From DSFO01 sp041640715 (lineage in GTDB: Archaea > Thermoproteota > Thermoprotei > Gearchaeales > Gearchaeaceae), in NCBI GenBank assembly GCA_041640715.1, contig JBEPZU010000001.1, positions 1 to 64,000 on the forward strand: 64,000 nucleotides of DNA. Direction: 5' to 3'. Below, piece by piece: positions 7,263-17,502 of this stretch. Below the pieces are notes generated by a model that saw only the letters and a list, made by a program, of their open reading frames with translations, had not been told where the DNA came from and searched no databases. Numbering within the stretch: position 1 is the stretch's first letter; the number at the start of each line of letters is the position of its first letter. Position numbers and translations under genes: made by a program.

Positions 7263-10200
7263 TGGAAAAAAACATAGCTACTGAGGATTTTTGGATTTTA
7301 GTTGAGAACTTTGTAAAAGAGAAAGGTTTAGCTAGATTGCACCTTGATTCTTACAATGAATTCATAAAAAGGGGTCTTCAACAAATAGTAGATGAAGTTA
7401 AAGTAATTGAGGCCCCTTCTAGCGTTGCTGGTTACTATATTCAACTAGGGTCGATTAAAGTAGGGGCACCTAGGATAAAAGAAGCCAGAGGTTTTGAGAC
7501 TAAGGTAACTCCGAATGAGTGTAGATTAAGAGGTCTAACTTATTCAGCTCCTCTTTATTTGGAAATGACATTATATGTTGGTAATGAACAAAGAAAGAGC
7601 GAGGTCGTAGAAATTGGCGACATACCAGTGATGGTCAGATCAGATATATGCTATCTTTCTAAGATGAACAGAGAGGAGCTAATAAAAGCGAGAGAAGATC
7701 CAGAAGATCCTGGAGGTTATTTCATTATAAACGGTTCTGAAAGGGTGATTGTGGCTCAAGAGGATTTGGCTGAGAACAGAATTCTCATAGACTTAGCACA
7801 TAAAGGTTCTTCTACAACGCATGTAGCTAAAGTTATTTCTGCGATTCCTGGTCAAAGATCTTCTGTGACGGTTGAAAGACATAAGGATGGTTCTCTTTGG
7901 GTATCTTTTTCAGCCATACCCGGCAAATTACCGCTTTTTGTTCTCATGAGGGCGTTAGGTGTTACTTCGGATCAGGAAATATTCACTGTTGTATCAAGAG
8001 ATGAGCGTATATGGCAAGAGTTGTTCGTTTCCTCCTTGCAATCTGAAAAGGTTCATACAGTAGATGAAGCACTTGAATACATTGGGAATAGAGTTGCTCC
8101 AGGAAGTCCTTTGGATAAAAGAAAGGAGAGGGCTCAAACTGTATTAGATAAAAATCTATTGACTCACCTAGGAACCACTCCTCATGCGAGGATAAGAAAG
8201 GCTTATTATCTAGCTCAAATGGCAAATGCAGTCATAGAGGCTTACCTAGGACTCCGTCCCTTAGACGATAAGGATCATTATAAGAACAAGAGGCTCAAGT
8301 TGGCTGGTGATATGATGGCTACTTTATTTAGAAGTATCTTTAAGGCATTTGTTACGGACGTGGCTTATCAACTTGATAAGGCGATAACAAAGAAAAGGGA
8401 GGTGGAAATTTCATCTTTAATAAGATCGGACATAATCACTGAGAAAATAATTTATGCGCTTGCTACAGGTAATTGGCCAGGAGGCAAGACAGGCGTTAGT
8501 CAACTTTTAGACAGGACTAATTATCTATCCACTTTAAGTCACCTAAGGAGGCTAATTTCCCCGCTAAGTAGAACACAACCTAATTTTGAAGCTAGAGATC
8601 TCCATCCTACACAGTGGGGTAGGATATGTCCTGTAGAGACTCCTGAAGGTCCTAATTGCGGCCTTGTTAAGAATTTAGCTTTACTAGCTACGATTTCGGT
8701 CGGAGGTTATAGCGAAGAGGTAAGAAATTATCTTTTAACAAGTCTTAAGGTTTTAACCAAGACCCCTGAAGGAAAGAACTTTGCAGTTATTTATTTGGAT
8801 GGCGAGGTGATAGGTTATCATGAAGAACCCGAAAAATTGGTTGAAATATTAAGGAAACTTAGGAGAAAGAAAATTTTACCTTATGAAATGAGCGTTGCAA
8901 TTTACAATAAACCTACAGGCAAGGAGATCAAAATAAATACAGATTCAGGAAGAGTGCTTAGGCCTTTATTAATAGTAGAAAAAGGAAGGCTTAAAATAAC
9001 TAAGGAAATAATAGAGGATGTCAAAGAAGGCAAGTTAAGTTGGAGCGATCTTGTAGGTGAATACATAGAATATCTCGACGCAGAAGAGGAGGAAAACGCC
9101 TATATTGCTGTAAATCTCAATGAATTGAGCGAGGAACATACCCATCTTGAATTCCCGCTTGCTACGATGCTAGGTGTTGTTGCTTCTATAATACCTTATG
9201 CTGAATACAATCATTCTCCAAGAAATACTTTCGAAGCAGCTATGGGCAAACAAGCTTTAGGGGTGCCTTTCACCAATTTCTTTGAGAGGGCTGATTCACG
9301 AGCTCATTTGCTTCATTATCCACAACGTCCTTTAGTTGTAACTAAACCTATGAAAATAAGCAAAGCTTTCGACAGACCTTTTGGTCAAAATATGGTTGTA
9401 GCCGTTCTTTCTTACACAGGCTATAACATTCAAGATGCAGTTATTATAAATAAAAATTCCGTAGATAGGGGGTTAGCTAGATCTACTTTCATAAGGCTTT
9501 ATGAAGCTGAAGAGAGAAGATATCCAGGAGGGGCTCAAGATAGAATAGAAATACCTCAACAAGGTATTAAAGGGTATTATGCTCCAGAATTTTATGCAAA
9601 ACTTGATGAAGACGGCGTAATAATACCTGAGGTTGAAGTTAAGGGAGGAGATATATTAATAGGTAAAACCAGTCCTCCTAGGTTTGCTGGCGAATTCAAA
9701 ATAACAGAAGTAACTGAGAATAGAAGGGATACTTCTGTGATGTTAAGACATGAAGAAAAAGGAATTGTAGATACGATTTTCATGACAAACACAATCGATG
9801 ACAATGTTTTAGTTAGAGTGAAAGTAAGAGATTATAGAATTGCCGAGATTGGTGATAAGTTTGCATCTAGACATGGGCAGAAAGGAGTCATAGGAATTCT
9901 TTTACCTCAAGAGGACATGCCTTTTACGGAAGAAGGCATTGTTCCAGACCTCATAATAAACCCACATGCAATTCCTTCGAGGATGACCGTAGGACAGTTA
10001 TTGGAATCGGTTGCTGGTAAATATGCAGCTCTAAAAGGTGTTTTTGTAGATGCTACTCCTTTTGAAGGAGACGATATTGAAGTCATAAAAAGAGAACTTG
10101 AGAGATATGGTTTCAAGTCTAGTGGTAAGGAAATTATGTATAATGGAATTACGGGCGAGAAGATGGTAGCTGAGGTATTTATAGGTATAACTTATTATCA

Positions 10201-10600
10201 AAAACTACATCATATGGTAAGCGATAAAATGCATGTGAGGGCAAGAGGTCCTGTTCAGATATTAACTAGACAACCTACTGAAGGAAGGGCCAGAGAAGGA
10301 GGGCTGAGATTTGGAGAAATGGAGAGGGACTGTTTGATTGCTCATGGCGCTTCTTTTGTTCTTCAAGATGTGCTATTGGATATGTCTGATGCTACTTATA
10401 TATATGTTTGTAAGAAATGCAACGCTATGGCATATTATGATGGTAAGAAAAATACAACTACGTGCTACTTCTGCGGTCCGCATAGAGATATAGTTAAGGT
10501 CAAGACGAATTATGCTTTTACTGTATTATTAAAGGAACTCATCAGTATGTGTATCCATCCAAGGATACTTCTTGAAGAAAAAATATCGAGATGGCTATGA
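7262..10600 (+). CDS. rpoB: RNA polymerase subunit B (beta-like), unsplit
   Basis: A 1112-aa catalytic subunit in one piece, not divided into B'' and B' as in many euryarchaea. Signatures include G-G-Y-F-I-I-N-G-S-E-R-V, H-P-T-Q-W-G-R-I-C-P-V-E-T-P-E-G, the Mg-contacting G-D-K-F-A-S-R-H-G-Q-K-G, the hybrid-binding R-A-R-G-P-V-Q-I-L, and a C-terminal zinc site C-K-K-C ... C-Y-F-C near residues 1055-1080. ATG 7262 is chosen because it overlaps the rpoH stop; an in-frame GTG lies 12 nt upstream. The 3' end overlaps the rpoA1 start. Confidence 0.97.
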   Translation: MEKNIATEDFWILVENFVKEKGLARLHLDSYNEFIKRGLQQIVDEVKVIEAPSSVAGYYIQLGSIKVGAPRIKEARGFETKVTPNECRLRGLTYSAPLYLEMTLYVGNEQRKSEVVEIGDIPVMVRSDICYLSKMNREELIKAREDPEDPGGYFIINGSERVIVAQEDLAENRILIDLAHKGSSTTHVAKVISAIPGQRSSVTVERHKDGSLWVSFSAIPGKLPLFVLMRALGVTSDQEIFTVVSRDERIWQELFVSSLQSEKVHTVDEALEYIGNRVAPGSPLDKRKERAQTVLDKNLLTHLGTTPHARIRKAYYLAQMANAVIEAYLGLRPLDDKDHYKNKRLKLAGDMMATLFRSIFKAFVTDVAYQLDKAITKKREVEISSLIRSDIITEKIIYALATGNWPGGKTGVSQLLDRTNYLSTLSHLRRLISPLSRTQPNFEARDLHPTQWGRICPVETPEGPNCGLVKNLALLATISVGGYSEEVRNYLLTSLKVLTKTPEGKNFAVIYLDGEVIGYHEEPEKLVEILRKLRRKKILPYEMSVAIYNKPTGKEIKINTDSGRVLRPLLIVEKGRLKITKEIIEDVKEGKLSWSDLVGEYIEYLDAEEEENAYIAVNLNELSEEHTHLEFPLATMLGVVASIIPYAEYNHSPRNTFEAAMGKQALGVPFTNFFERADSRAHLLHYPQRPLVVTKPMKISKAFDRPFGQNMVVAVLSYTGYNIQDAVIINKNSVDRGLARSTFIRLYEAEERRYPGGAQDRIEIPQQGIKGYYAPEFYAKLDEDGVIIPEVEVKGGDILIGKTSPPRFAGEFKITEVTENRRDTSVMLRHEEKGIVDTIFMTNTIDDNVLVRVKVRDYRIAEIGDKFASRHGQKGVIGILLPQEDMPFTEEGIVPDLIINPHAIPSRMTVGQLLESVAGKYAALKGVFVDATPFEGDDIEVIKRELERYGFKSSGKEIMYNGITGEKMVAEVFIGITYYQKLHHMVSDKMHVRARGPVQILTRQPTEGRAREGGLRFGEMERDCLIAHGASFVLQDVLLDMSDATYIYVCKKCNAMAYYDGKKNTTTCYFCGPHRDIVKVKTNYAFTVLLKELISMCIHPRILLEEKISRWL

Positions 10601-13182
10601 TGGAAGAGAGCGAATATGTTGTAAAAGGAATAAAGTTTAGCATACTCTCGCCAGAAGAAATAAGGAAAATGTCAGTAGTTACGATAACAGTCCCTGATAC
10701 ATATGATGAGGAATGGTCCCCTATTTCCTTTGGCTTGATGGATAGTAGATTGGGCGTAATAGAACCTTTTCAAAGCTGTGCTACATGCGGAGAAAGGATG
10801 GAATCTTGTCCAGGACATTTTGGAAGAATAGAGTTGGTAAGACCCGTAATCCATGTAGGTTTTATCAAGAACATTCAACAAACATTGCAATCTATATGCC
10901 TAGAATGTAAAAGAATATTACTTAAAGAGGAGGCTATAGAAAAACTTCAAAAATATATAAGTAAGTATAGTGAAAAGGGATTGAACTTCTTCGTCAATTT
11001 GTTAATTAACTTGGCTATTAAAAAGGCTTCGAGAACTGCTGTTTGTCCTCATTGTAAAACAGAGCATCCTAAGATAAGGTTTGAAAGACCTTTCTATTTT
11101 TACGAGGAAAGTGAGAAAGGTACCAGACTTTTAACTCCATATGATCTATATGAAATTTTGAAGCGTATTCCTAATGATGATGCCATGCTAGTAGGTTTCA
11201 TACCTCCTAGCAGGCCTGAGTATACAATACTCTTTGTCCTTCCAGTTCCTCCTGTAAGTATCAGACCCTCTATTACCTTAGAAACTGGAGAGAGATCTGA
11301 GGATGATTTGACTCATAAGTTAGGAGATATAGTTAGGACTAATGAAAAGCTTAAACAAAGTATAGACTCTGGTTCTCCTCAATTGATAATAGACGAACAT
11401 TGGAATCTTCTTCAATTCCACGTAGCTACTTATTTTGATAATGAAATCGCAGGTCTGGCTCAGTCTGTACATAGATCTGGAAGACCACTTAAGACATTGG
11501 CACAAAGATTAAAAGGCAAAGAAGGTAGATTCAGGAATAACCTTTCAGGAAAGAGGGTTAATTTTTCTACGAGGACTGTAATTTCTCCAGATCCCTTCTT
11601 GAGTATAACTGAAGTGGGAATACCCTACGAAGTTGCTCTAAAACTTACCATACCCGAAGCGGTAACCAGCTGGAATATTGAAAGGCTTAGACAGGCTGTC
11701 ATAAACGGGACTGAATTGCACCCTGGGGCTAATTATGTAATAAGGCCTGACAGAAGACAAATAGACTTAAGGTTTGTTAAAGATAGAACTCAATTGGCAC
11801 AGCAGCTCGGACCCGGTTGGATAGTAGAGAGACATCTTCTAGACGGTGAACTTGTTATTTTAAATAGACAGCCATCTTTACACAGACTTTCCGTAATGGC
11901 CCATAAAGTAAAGGTTCTTCCTGGTAAAACCTTGAGGATAAATCCACTGGTTTGCCCACCTTACAACGCTGATTTTGATGGCGATGAAATGAATCTTTTC
12001 ATACCCCAAACTCCAGAATCAAGAGCAGAATTAGAAGAATTGATGAGTGTAGAGAAGCAGATACAAACACCTAGATATGGAGGTTCAATAATAGGAGCCT
12101 TACACGATTATATAACTGCGTCTTTCTTGCTGACTAGAAAAGGTACTGAGTTGAATAGATTCTTAGCAGCTTTTATATTAGGCATGGGAGAATATAAAGG
12201 AGAAATTAAGACCAACGGAAGAGAAATTTTTGAATTGTTTCTTCCCCAAATAGATTATGAGAACAAACCAATGGCAATCTTCGATGAAGAAGATAAGATA
12301 TTAACTATAAAGAACGGCAAAATATTGAGGGGAGTTATAGATCATAATGCCATCGGCGATCAGAAGGCTAAAACTCTTATATCTAAAATCTATTTCAAGT
12401 ACGGTCCTAAAGAAGCTGCAGATTTCCTAGATCGTTTAGGTAAGATGTTATTAGGGTTTTTAGATTATTATGGTTTTACTATAGGCTTAGATGATCTATA
12501 TCTAGACGAGAGTGTTTATAGAGAAGTAGATAAGATAATATCTAAACACTTTGAAAAAGTTAATGAATATATTAATAAGTATTTGAAAGGAGAACTTGAA
12601 AGGGAACCCGGAGCTACATTAGAAGAGACTCTTGAACAAAAGATAATGGATGAGCTTAATGCAGCAAGAGATGAAGCAGGTAAGTTCGCTGAGAGATTTT
12701 TCTCAAAAGACAATTCCATACTAATAACAGCTAAGACCGGCGCTAGGGGGAAGATGTTAAATTTGGTTCACATGACTATATGTATAGGTCAACAGGCTCT
12801 AAGAGGTAAAAGAATCAATAGAGGGTATGAAGGTAGAACTCTAGCTCATTTCAAAAGAGGAGATATATCACCTTCTGCAAGGGGTTTCATAAAGAGCAAT
12901 TATATTAAGGGCTTATCTCCTATAGAATTTTTCTTCCATTGTATATCTGGAAGAGAAGGTTTGGTAGATACAGCTGTTCGAACATCGCAGAGCGGTTATA
13001 TGCAAAGAAGATTGATAAATGCTCTCATAGATCTGCACGTAGAGTATGATGGTACTGTTAGAGATCTTGAAGGAAACATAGTACAATTCATATATGGTGA
13101 AGACGGTATCGACCCGAGCAAAAGTTATGGTCATGAACCTATAGACCTAGACGGGATAATCAAAGAGGTGCTTGAATCATGA
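10591..13182 (+). CDS. rpoA1: RNA polymerase subunit A' (RpoA1)
   Basis: An 863-aa N-terminal part of the largest subunit. It has the clamp zinc motif C-A-T-C ... C-P-G-H-F-G near residues 60-78, a second zinc pair C-L-E-C ... C-P-H-C, the lid and rudder region, and the catalytic Mg motif N-A-D-F-D-G-D-E-M near residue 460. It stops before the trigger loop and jaw, which lie in RpoA2. Possible ATG starts at 10591, 10597 and 10600 all overlap the rpoB stop; the last uses an ATGATGG arrangement and may be the real one. It overlaps rpoA2 by 4 nt (ATGA). Confidence 0.97.
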   Translation: MAMMEESEYVVKGIKFSILSPEEIRKMSVVTITVPDTYDEEWSPISFGLMDSRLGVIEPFQSCATCGERMESCPGHFGRIELVRPVIHVGFIKNIQQTLQSICLECKRILLKEEAIEKLQKYISKYSEKGLNFFVNLLINLAIKKASRTAVCPHCKTEHPKIRFERPFYFYEESEKGTRLLTPYDLYEILKRIPNDDAMLVGFIPPSRPEYTILFVLPVPPVSIRPSITLETGERSEDDLTHKLGDIVRTNEKLKQSIDSGSPQLIIDEHWNLLQFHVATYFDNEIAGLAQSVHRSGRPLKTLAQRLKGKEGRFRNNLSGKRVNFSTRTVISPDPFLSITEVGIPYEVALKLTIPEAVTSWNIERLRQAVINGTELHPGANYVIRPDRRQIDLRFVKDRTQLAQQLGPGWIVERHLLDGELVILNRQPSLHRLSVMAHKVKVLPGKTLRINPLVCPPYNADFDGDEMNLFIPQTPESRAELEELMSVEKQIQTPRYGGSIIGALHDYITASFLLTRKGTELNRFLAAFILGMGEYKGEIKTNGREIFELFLPQIDYENKPMAIFDEEDKILTIKNGKILRGVIDHNAIGDQKAKTLISKIYFKYGPKEAADFLDRLGKMLLGFLDYYGFTIGLDDLYLDESVYREVDKIISKHFEKVNEYINKYLKGELEREPGATLEETLEQKIMDELNAARDEAGKFAERFFSKDNSILITAKTGARGKMLNLVHMTICIGQQALRGKRINRGYEGRTLAHFKRGDISPSARGFIKSNYIKGLSPIEFFFHCISGREGLVDTAVRTSQSGYMQRRLINALIDLHVEYDGTVRDLEGNIVQFIYGEDGIDPSKSYGHEPIDLDGIIKEVLES

Positions 13183-14390
13183 AGTTACCTGAGGAATTTG
13201 TCGAAAAACTAAGAAGGGAAGGTGTATCTGAATATGTCATAGAGAAGTTACGAGAAAAGCTAGAAAAATATGATAAAGTACCGATTGAGAAGCTCGTAAA
13301 TAGTGTTATCGAGAATTATAAAAAAGCCTTAGTAGAACCAGGAGAAAATGTAGGAGTTGTAGCTGCTCAATCAGTAGGAGAACCAGGAACTCAGATGACT
13401 TTAAGGACTTTCCATTTCGTTGGGGTTAAAGAACTCAATGTAACGCTTGGTCTTCCTAGATTAATAGAGATATTTGATGCTAGAAGCAAACCTACAACGC
13501 CTGCTATGATAATACCTTTAGAGAAGAAATACGCTAAAGATAAGGATAAAGCCTATGAGCTCGCTATAAAGCTTGAAGAGTTATTATTAGACGATGTGGT
13601 AGAGACCGCTAGTTTAGACGTGGTAAATAATGAAATAATATTTGAATTGAATTCCTCGCTCTTGGAGAGTAGGAATGTTAAGCTAGAAGAAGTGAAAGAA
13701 GCTATTTCCTCCGGAATAAAAGCTGTAGCTGTTAAGATTTCAAGTCCTAAGAGTAAATCTGGAAATATAACATTACATATAATACCTAAAAAGGATCTTA
13801 ATATTCAACAGTTAAGTAAGCTTAGAGATAGAATACTCAAAATTAGACTTAAAGGTGTACCTAAAATAAGAAGGACTGTGATAAGAAAGGTAGAAAATAA
13901 AGAAGGAGATTACGAATATGTAATAGCTACTGAAGGTTCGAATTTAAAGGAGGTACTTAAAATAGATGGTGTTGATAAAAGAAGAGTTTATACCAATGAT
14001 ATTTTTGAGGTATATGAAGTCTTTGGAATTGAGGCCGCTAGGAATGTTATAATAAGAGAAGCAATGCATGTGCTCGAAGACCAAGGTTTAGATGTTGATA
14101 TTAGACACGTGATGCTTATAGCTGATGCTATGACTAGGACTGGAAAGATAAGACAAATAGGAAGACATGGAATAGTAGGCGATAAAACCAGTATTTTAGC
14201 CAAAGCTGCCTTTGAATTAACTACTAAACATTTATATGAAGGAGCAGCCAGAGCTGTTACAGATCCTCTCCTAGGTAATATTGAAAACATAATAGTTGGT
14301 CAACCTATAAGGAGCGGTACTGGCCATATTAAAGTTTATTTAGACCTTTACAAACTTATAGGTGGGCAGCAAAATGATCGATCTGAGTAA
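13179..14390 (+). CDS. rpoA2: RNA polymerase subunit A'' (RpoA2)
   Basis: A 403-aa C-terminal part of the largest subunit. The bridge-helix/trigger-loop region shows G-V-V-A-A-Q-S-V-G-E-P-G-T-Q-M-T-L near residues 59-75, and the C-terminal jaw shows D-I-R-H-V-M-L-I-A-D-A-M-T near 308. No intein or insertion interrupts it. The start overlaps the rpoA1 stop (ATGA), ensuring stoichiometric translation of the two halves. Confidence 0.97.
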   Translation: MKLPEEFVEKLRREGVSEYVIEKLREKLEKYDKVPIEKLVNSVIENYKKALVEPGENVGVVAAQSVGEPGTQMTLRTFHFVGVKELNVTLGLPRLIEIFDARSKPTTPAMIIPLEKKYAKDKDKAYELAIKLEELLLDDVVETASLDVVNNEIIFELNSSLLESRNVKLEEVKEAISSGIKAVAVKISSPKSKSGNITLHIIPKKDLNIQQLSKLRDRILKIRLKGVPKIRRTVIRKVENKEGDYEYVIATEGSNLKEVLKIDGVDKRRVYTNDIFEVYEVFGIEAARNVIIREAMHVLEDQGLDVDIRHVMLIADAMTRTGKIRQIGRHGIVGDKTSILAKAAFELTTKHLYEGAARAVTDPLLGNIENIIVGQPIRSGTGHIKVYLDLYKLIGGQQNDRSE

Positions 14391-14679
14391 GGAATTACCT
14401 CTAGTGTTTAAAACAGGTAAAGTAATTTATGGTTATAGAGAAGTACTTAATTCAATTTATCACTCTAGAATCTTAGGAGTGATAGTAGCCTCGAAAATAC
14501 CTTTGGAAATCTTCAAAAGAATAGTTTATAATTGTAAACTTGCCAATGTGCCATATTATGTGTTTGAGGGAACCAGCAAAGAACTAGGAAAATTGTGCAA
14601 CAAACCTTTTGTGATAACTTCAATAGCTATAATTAATCAAGGCGAATCAAATATTCTAGAAATTTTCAAACATGAATGA
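14374..14679 (+). CDS. rpl30e: Ribosomal protein L30e
   Basis: A 101-aa L30e of the L7Ae/L30e RNA-binding fold, recognised by position after rpoA2 and by V-I-V-A-S-K-I-P near residue 36 and the N-V-P-Y-Y-V-F-E-G-T-S-K-E-L-G core near 57-72. ATG 14374 (17 nt inside rpoA2) is preferred over an in-frame GTG at 14362. It is a large-subunit protein and a K-turn-fold relative. It overlaps nusA by 8 nt. Confidence 0.9.
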   Translation: MIDLSKELPLVFKTGKVIYGYREVLNSIYHSRILGVIVASKIPLEIFKRIVYNCKLANVPYYVFEGTSKELGKLCNKPFVITSIAIINQGESNILEIFKHE

Positions 14680-15109
14680 AGGAATAAAGCTTAGTAACAG
14701 AGAGTTAGGATTTATTAATTTATTTGAAACGATATCTTCGGTAAAGGTCAAGGATTGTATAATCGATGATAAGTTTAACAGAGTGCTCTTCTTAGTGGAA
14801 CCTTCCCAGGTGGGTCTTGCTATAGGTAAGGGCGGTGAGAAGATAAACATTTTCAAAAAAATTTCTTTAATTGATGCTGAAGTTATACCTTACTATGAAG
14901 AGCTTGAGAAAATGACAAGAAGTTGTTTTATGCCTTTTGAAATTAAAGGATTGAAAGTGATGGAAAATAATAAAGGGGAAAAGACTCTGCTCGTTTACGT
15001 AGACTTTGCAAATAAGGCTAAAGTCATAGGCGAATCGGGAAAGAATGTCTTCAAAACCAAGTTAATACTTAGAAGATATTTTGGAATTAAAAATGTTATC
15101 GTTGTTTAG
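14672..15109 (+). CDS. nusA: Archaeal NusA-like KH-domain transcription factor
   Basis: A 145-aa protein consisting of two KH RNA-binding domains and lacking the N-terminal polymerase-binding domain of bacterial NusA, as is usual for archaea. The G-x-x-G loops are visible as A-I-G-K-G-G-E-K near 49-56 and V-I-G-E-S-G-K-N near 123-130. It lies between rpl30e and rps12, its conserved place in archaea, and is likely involved in transcript elongation or RNA surveillance. Confidence 0.9.
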   Translation: MNEGIKLSNRELGFINLFETISSVKVKDCIIDDKFNRVLFLVEPSQVGLAIGKGGEKINIFKKISLIDAEVIPYYEELEKMTRSCFMPFEIKGLKVMENNKGEKTLLVYVDFANKAKVIGESGKNVFKTKLILRRYFGIKNVIVV

Positions 15110-15116
15110 CGATATC

Positions 15117-15125
15117 TATATAAGT
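15117..15125 (+). promoter_or_regulatory. TATA box before rps12
   Basis: The sequence ctatataag is centred about 28 nt before the rps12 ATG at 15149. Spacing predicts a leaderless transcript for an rps12-rps7 unit separate from the polymerase operon. Confidence 0.55.
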
Positions 15126-15148
15126 CTTTTCCTAATATGGTTTGAAAT

Positions 15149-15589
15149 ATGGGTAAAAAATCTCCTTTAGGTTTATTCGCTGCTCGTAAGCTAATTAAAA
15201 AAAGACAGAAGTTCAGGTGGAGTAAAATAACCTATAAGAGGAGAATTTTGAGGCTTAAAGAAAAATTTGATCCTTTAGAAGGAGCTCCTCAAGCAAGAGG
15301 AATAGTGATAGAGAAAGTAGGCGTAGAATCTAGACAACCTAACTCTGCTGTTAGGAAATGTGTTCGTGTTCAACTTGTTAAAAACGGTAAGCAAATCACG
15401 GCCTTTGTGCCCAAAGATGGTGCTCTAAACATAATAAGTGAACATGATGAAGTGATCGTGGAAGGAATAGGGGGTCCACAAGGCGGAGCTTATGGTGATC
15501 TGCCTGGAGTTAGATGGAAGGTTGTTAAGGTTAATGGTGTTGCTTTGAGTGAAATATTAAAGGGTAAAAAACAAAAACCGCAAAGATGA
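15149..15589 (+). CDS. rps12: Ribosomal protein S12
   Basis: A 146-aa S12 (S23e type), located in the decoding centre. The universally conserved loop is present as E-S-R-Q-P-N-S-A-V-R-K-C near residues 59-70, and the second loop as H-D-E-V-I-V-E-G-I-G-G. The stop overlaps the rps7 ATG by 4 nt. It is the first gene of the archaeal str cluster. Confidence 0.97.
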   Translation: MGKKSPLGLFAARKLIKKRQKFRWSKITYKRRILRLKEKFDPLEGAPQARGIVIEKVGVESRQPNSAVRKCVRVQLVKNGKQITAFVPKDGALNIISEHDEVIVEGIGGPQGGAYGDLPGVRWKVVKVNGVALSEILKGKKQKPQR

Positions 15590-16167
15590 ATCAAATAACA
15601 ATACCAAACATTTTAGTTTTCGGAAAGTGGAGCACTGATGGTCTTGTAGTTCACGATTTAGCTCTTGTTAAGTATATTAATCTTAAAGCACTACACGCTC
15701 CTCATTTGGGAGGAAGATATGCTAAAAAGAGATTTGGGAAAAGTCATATTCCTGTTTATGAGAGGCTTGCCAATCATCTGATGAAAAAAGGAAGAAATCA
15801 AGGTAAGAAGCTTAAAGCGTTAAACATTGTAAAAAAGGCATTAACGATCGTAGAATTGAGAACTAAACAAAATCCTTTACAAGTTTTGATAAACGCTATT
15901 GAAAATGCATCTCCTAGAGAAGAAACGACCAGAATATTGCTAGGAGGGATAGCCTACCATGTAGCAGTAGATTGTGCTCCTCAAAGAAGAGTAGATCTAG
16001 CTTTAAGATGGATAGCTGAGGGAGCCAGACTTTCTTCTTTTAATAACCCCAAACCAATAGAAGAAGCTTTGGCTGAAGAATTGATTTTTGCTTCTAACAA
16101 CGATCCAAAATCTTACGCTATAAAAAAGAAAGAAGAAGTTGAGAGAATAGCGTTAGCATCTCGATAA
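15586..16167 (+). CDS. rps7: Ribosomal protein S7
   Basis: A 193-aa S7, primary 16S rRNA binder of the small-subunit head. Conserved segments include Y-E-R-L-A-N-H-L-M-K-K-G-R-N near 59-72, P-L-Q-V-L-I-N-A-I-E-N near 96-106 and Q-R-R-V-D-L-A-L-R-W near 134-143. It has the archaeal N-terminal extension (about 40 residues). Translation is coupled to rps12. Confidence 0.97.
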   Translation: MNQITIPNILVFGKWSTDGLVVHDLALVKYINLKALHAPHLGGRYAKKRFGKSHIPVYERLANHLMKKGRNQGKKLKALNIVKKALTIVELRTKQNPLQVLINAIENASPREETTRILLGGIAYHVAVDCAPQRRVDLALRWIAEGARLSSFNNPKPIEEALAEELIFASNNDPKSYAIKKKEEVERIALASR

Positions 16168-16169
16168 AA

Positions 16170-16179
16170 TTTATAAATA
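16170..16179 (+). promoter_or_regulatory. TATA box before EF-1 alpha
   Basis: The sequence tttataaata is about 35 nt before the EF-1 alpha ATG at 16210, a strong consensus match. It gives this highly expressed gene its own start site near 16200. Confidence 0.6.
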
Positions 16180-16209
16180 GAAAAAAACAATTATCCATAC
16201 ATCTCTATC

Positions 16210-17502
16210 ATGGCAGAGAAAAAACCACATTTGAATTTGATAGTAGCAGGTCATGTAGATCATGGTAAATCTACTACTGTGGGGCATATTCTAACGTTGC
16301 TAGGTGTGGTAGATAAAAAAAGACTTACTGAGCTTGAAGAGGAAGCTAAGAAAAGAGGCAAAGAGTTCGCTAAGTACGCTTGGATTCTAGATACATATAA
16401 GGAAGAAAGGGAAAGAGATATGACTATAGATCTTACGTTCCTGAAGTTTGAAACTAAGAAATATTTCTTCACGATAATTGATGCACCAGGCCATAGAGAC
16501 TTCGTAAAGAATATGGTGACAGGGGCATCGCAAGCAGATGCAGCTTTGTTGATAATTTCAGCTAAAAAAGGAGAATACGAAGCAGGAATAGGTGCTACAG
16601 GTCAAACAAGAGAACATGCTTTCTTGCTTAGGACAATGGGCGTTAATCAAATAATTGTCGCAATAAATAAACTCGACGATCCTTCGGTTAATTGGAGTAG
16701 AGAAAGATTTGAAGAAGTTAGAAAGGGAGTTTTAGATTTATTGAGACAAGTAGGTTATCCTGTTGATAAAATTAGAACAGTACCGATTTCAGCATGGTAT
16801 GGTGATAACTTAGTAGAGAGAAGCAAAAACACACCTTGGTATAACGGTCCAACGTTGGAAGAAGCTTTTAATGAGTTAATAGTACCGCCAAGACCTGTAG
16901 ATAAACCTCTAAGAATTCCTGTAGAGGCTGTTTATTCAATTACAGGTGTAGGTACAGTACCTGTGGGTAAGGTTGAGACAGGTAGGATGAGGGTAGGAGA
17001 TACAGTAATTGTGATGCCGAGTGGGAAGAAAGGAGAAGTAAGATCCATTGAAACTCATCATACTCCTATACAAGAAGCCTTACCTGGAGACAACATAGGT
17101 TTTAACATTAAGGGTCTCGAGAAGGCAGATGTAAAAAGAGGGGATGTTGTAGGAAGCTTAGACAATCCTCCGACAGTAGCTAGTTCTTTCCTAGCCAGAC
17201 TTTTTGTAATATATCATCCAACGTCCATAGCCGTTGGTTATACTCCAGTCATGCACGTCCATACAGCCACAGCGGCTGTTAGGTTCGAAGAGATACAAAA
17301 GAAGCTAGATCCGAGAACAGGTGCTCCGATCGAAGAGAATCCTAAATTTATAAAACAAGGCGATGCTGCCATAGTTAAACTAAGACCTATAAAACCTTTA
17401 ATCGTAGAAAAATACTCAGAATTCCCAGGTCTAGGTAGGTTCGCTATAAGAGATATGGGTAGGACTATAGCAGCTGGAGTGATATTAGACGTATATAAGT
17501 AA
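16210..17502 (+). CDS. tef1a: Translation elongation factor 1 alpha
   Basis: A 430-aa GTPase that delivers aminoacyl-tRNA to the ribosome. G1 is G-H-V-D-H-G-K-S-T (residues 14-22), G3 D-A-P-G-H-R-D-F near 93-100 and G4 N-K-L-D near 152-155, followed by two beta-barrel domains. Length and motifs match archaeal aEF1A. The stop codon shares one base with the rps10 start. No insertions or missing residues were noted. Confidence 0.98.
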   Translation: MAEKKPHLNLIVAGHVDHGKSTTVGHILTLLGVVDKKRLTELEEEAKKRGKEFAKYAWILDTYKEERERDMTIDLTFLKFETKKYFFTIIDAPGHRDFVKNMVTGASQADAALLIISAKKGEYEAGIGATGQTREHAFLLRTMGVNQIIVAINKLDDPSVNWSRERFEEVRKGVLDLLRQVGYPVDKIRTVPISAWYGDNLVERSKNTPWYNGPTLEEAFNELIVPPRPVDKPLRIPVEAVYSITGVGTVPVGKVETGRMRVGDTVIVMPSGKKGEVRSIETHHTPIQEALPGDNIGFNIKGLEKADVKRGDVVGSLDNPPTVASSFLARLFVIYHPTSIAVGYTPVMHVHTATAAVRFEEIQKKLDPRTGAPIEENPKFIKQGDAAIVKLRPIKPLIVEKYSEFPGLGRFAIRDMGRTIAAGVILDVYK